From Megalopta genalis (taxonomy: Eukaryota; Arthropoda; Insecta; Hymenoptera; Halictidae), in NCBI RefSeq assembly GCF_051020955.1, contig NW_027476267.1, positions 248,001 through 312,000 on the forward strand: a stretch of 64,000 bases of DNA, given 5' to 3'. Under the pieces are notes generated by a model. That model worked only from the letters and a program-made list of their open reading frames with translations. It did no database searches and was not told where the DNA came from. Position 1 is the stretch's first letter. Each line of letters opens with the position of its first letter. Positions 62,834 through 64,000 of the stretch are shown here, in pieces. A program made the translations under genes and the position numbers.

Positions 62834-64000
62834 CATGGATTTGAAGCTAACTCGTTTGTTTCGCCTGCATTTGAAGCTAAATCATGTATATCACAAGTAT
62901 TTGAAGCTAAATCATTTGTTCCGCATGGATTTGAACCTAAGCCTTCTAGGTCGTATTGATATGAAGCTAAATCATTTGTTTCGCATGGATTTGGTGCTAA
63001 CTCGTTCGGTTCTCCTGCATTCGAAGATATATCATTTATATCGCAAGTATCTTAACCTAAATCATTCGTTTCGCATGAATTTGAAGCTAAGCCTTCTACT
63101 TCGCATTGATTTGAAGCTAAATCATGTATATCACACGTATTTGGAGCTGAACCATTCGTTTCGCGTGAATATTAAGCTAAATCATGTGTTTCGCATGATT
63201 TTGAATCTAAATCATGTTTTTCTCAAGCAATTGATGCCGAACGATTAGATTCGCATGGATTTGAAGCTAAGCCTTTTACTTCGCACTGATTTGAAGCTAA
63301 GTCATGTGTTTCGCATGGATTTGAAGCTAAGCCTTCTACTTCGCATTGATTTGAAGCTAACTCGTTCGTTTCGTCCGCCTTTGTATCTATTTCACATATA
63401 TCGCAAGTATTTGAAGCTAAATGATTTGTTTCGTATGGATTTGAAGCTAAACCTTCTGCATCGCATCGATTTGTAGCTAAATCATGTCTTTCGCTTGTAC
63501 TTGAAGCTAACTCGTTTGTTTCGTCTGTATTTGAAGCTATATCAATTTTATCGCAAGTATCTGAAGCTAAACCATTTTTTTCGCATGGATTTGAAGCTAA
63601 ACCATCTACATAGCATTGATTTGAAGCTTAATCATGTGTTTCGCTTGGAATTGAATCTAACTAGTTTGTTTCGCCTGCATGTGAAGCTATATCACTTGTA
63701 TCGCAAGTATTTGGAGAAAAATCATTTGTTTCGCATGGATTTGAAGCTATCTCGCTCGTTTCGTGATTTGAAGCCAAATCATTTGTTTCGCATGGATTCG
63801 GTGCTAAACCTTCTACATCGCATTGATTTGAAGCCAAATCATGTGTTTCGCATGGATTTAAAGCTAAACCTTCTACATCCCATGGACTAGAAGCTAACTC
63901 GTTTGTTTCGTCAGCAAGTGAAGCTATATCACTAATATCGAGAGTATTAGAAGCTAAATCATTTGTTCTCATGTATTTAAATCTAAGCCTTCTATTTCGC
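62834..64000 (+). repeat. 1,167-bp segment repeated from 42,351, right copy (cut by the window)
   Basis: Partner of 42,351-43,517 at offset 20,483. The match is still running at base 64,000, so the duplicated block is longer than what is visible. Confidence 0.87.

Larger units (their letters stand above)
38897..64000. repeat. Diverged and segmentally shuffled array, right of the LTR
   Basis: About 25 kb of the same 30-bp family with much greater monomer divergence than the left array. Every frame is interrupted often; the longest plus-strand open stretch is about 315 codons. Many monomers are irregular in length, such as TTATATTCGCAAG with an extra T and a truncated monomer at TTTCGTGATTTGAAGCC (43,288, 50,978, 55,088 and 63,768). 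Higher-level order comes from copied segments, listed separately. The repeat continues to the last base, so the right end of the array is not seen. I found no non-repeat insertion in this part. Confidence 0.93.

Noticed and set aside
1..64000. Telomeric repeat or ribosomal/tRNA gene cluster
   Set aside because: The monomer is 30 bp with no TTAGG/TTAGGG-like unit, and no rRNA or tRNA-like sequence or cloverleaf was seen.

Overview
The window contains no gene I can recognise. Apart from one inserted element, all 64 kb is a single family of tandem repeats with a 30-bp monomer (roughly 2,100 monomers, about 37% GC in the commonest version). Nearly every monomer carries a TTTGAAG/CTAA core. Five monomer types in fixed order (A-B-C-D-E) form a 150-bp higher-order repeat (HOR), and blocks of these are duplicated again at scales from 300 bp to several kb. 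This architecture, plus a retroviral-type solo LTR, points to a eukaryotic and probably animal genome (satellite or minisatellite DNA). I cannot name the species. An arthropod-like initiator in the LTR is only a weak hint.

Layout. (1) 1-34,610: a homogenised array. Copies are nearly identical and monomers are almost always exactly 30 bp. Eight 'marker' sites, each with one 31-bp monomer and a stop-bearing variant, start at 2,852, 3,303, 6,300, 11,098, 18,599, 20,400, 23,101 and 31,441. (2) 34,611-38,139: an abrupt change to diverged monomers of the same family. (3) 38,145-38,891: a 747-bp solo LTR (TG...CA ends) flanked by a perfect 5-bp target duplication CAAGT. An intact paralogue of the insertion site lies at 52,736-53,191. 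(4) 38,897-64,000: diverged array assembled from shuffled segmental duplications. These include five 890-bp modules, a 2.3-kb tandem duplication, a 1.35-kb pair 12,009 bp apart and a pair 20.5 kb apart that runs off the right edge.

Coding potential. Because 30 is divisible by 3, any frame lacking a stop in the monomer stays open for thousands of codons. Two frames do: a plus-strand decapeptide of the LKLNHVFRMD type and a minus-strand decapeptide of the LASNPCETHD type. ORFs reach 2,511 and 2,267 codons on opposite strands of the same DNA. Stop-bearing monomers have been amplified along with the rest, no non-repetitive domain is attached, and the diverged half is full of stops. I therefore read these as by-products of the repeat, not genes, while noting how this could be tested.

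How it works together. The sequence records repeat evolution: unequal exchange homogenising the left part, older segmental shuffling on the right, a later LTR insertion reduced to a solo LTR, and a cluster of single-base homopolymer losses at 3.6-7.8 kb that may be sequencing error.
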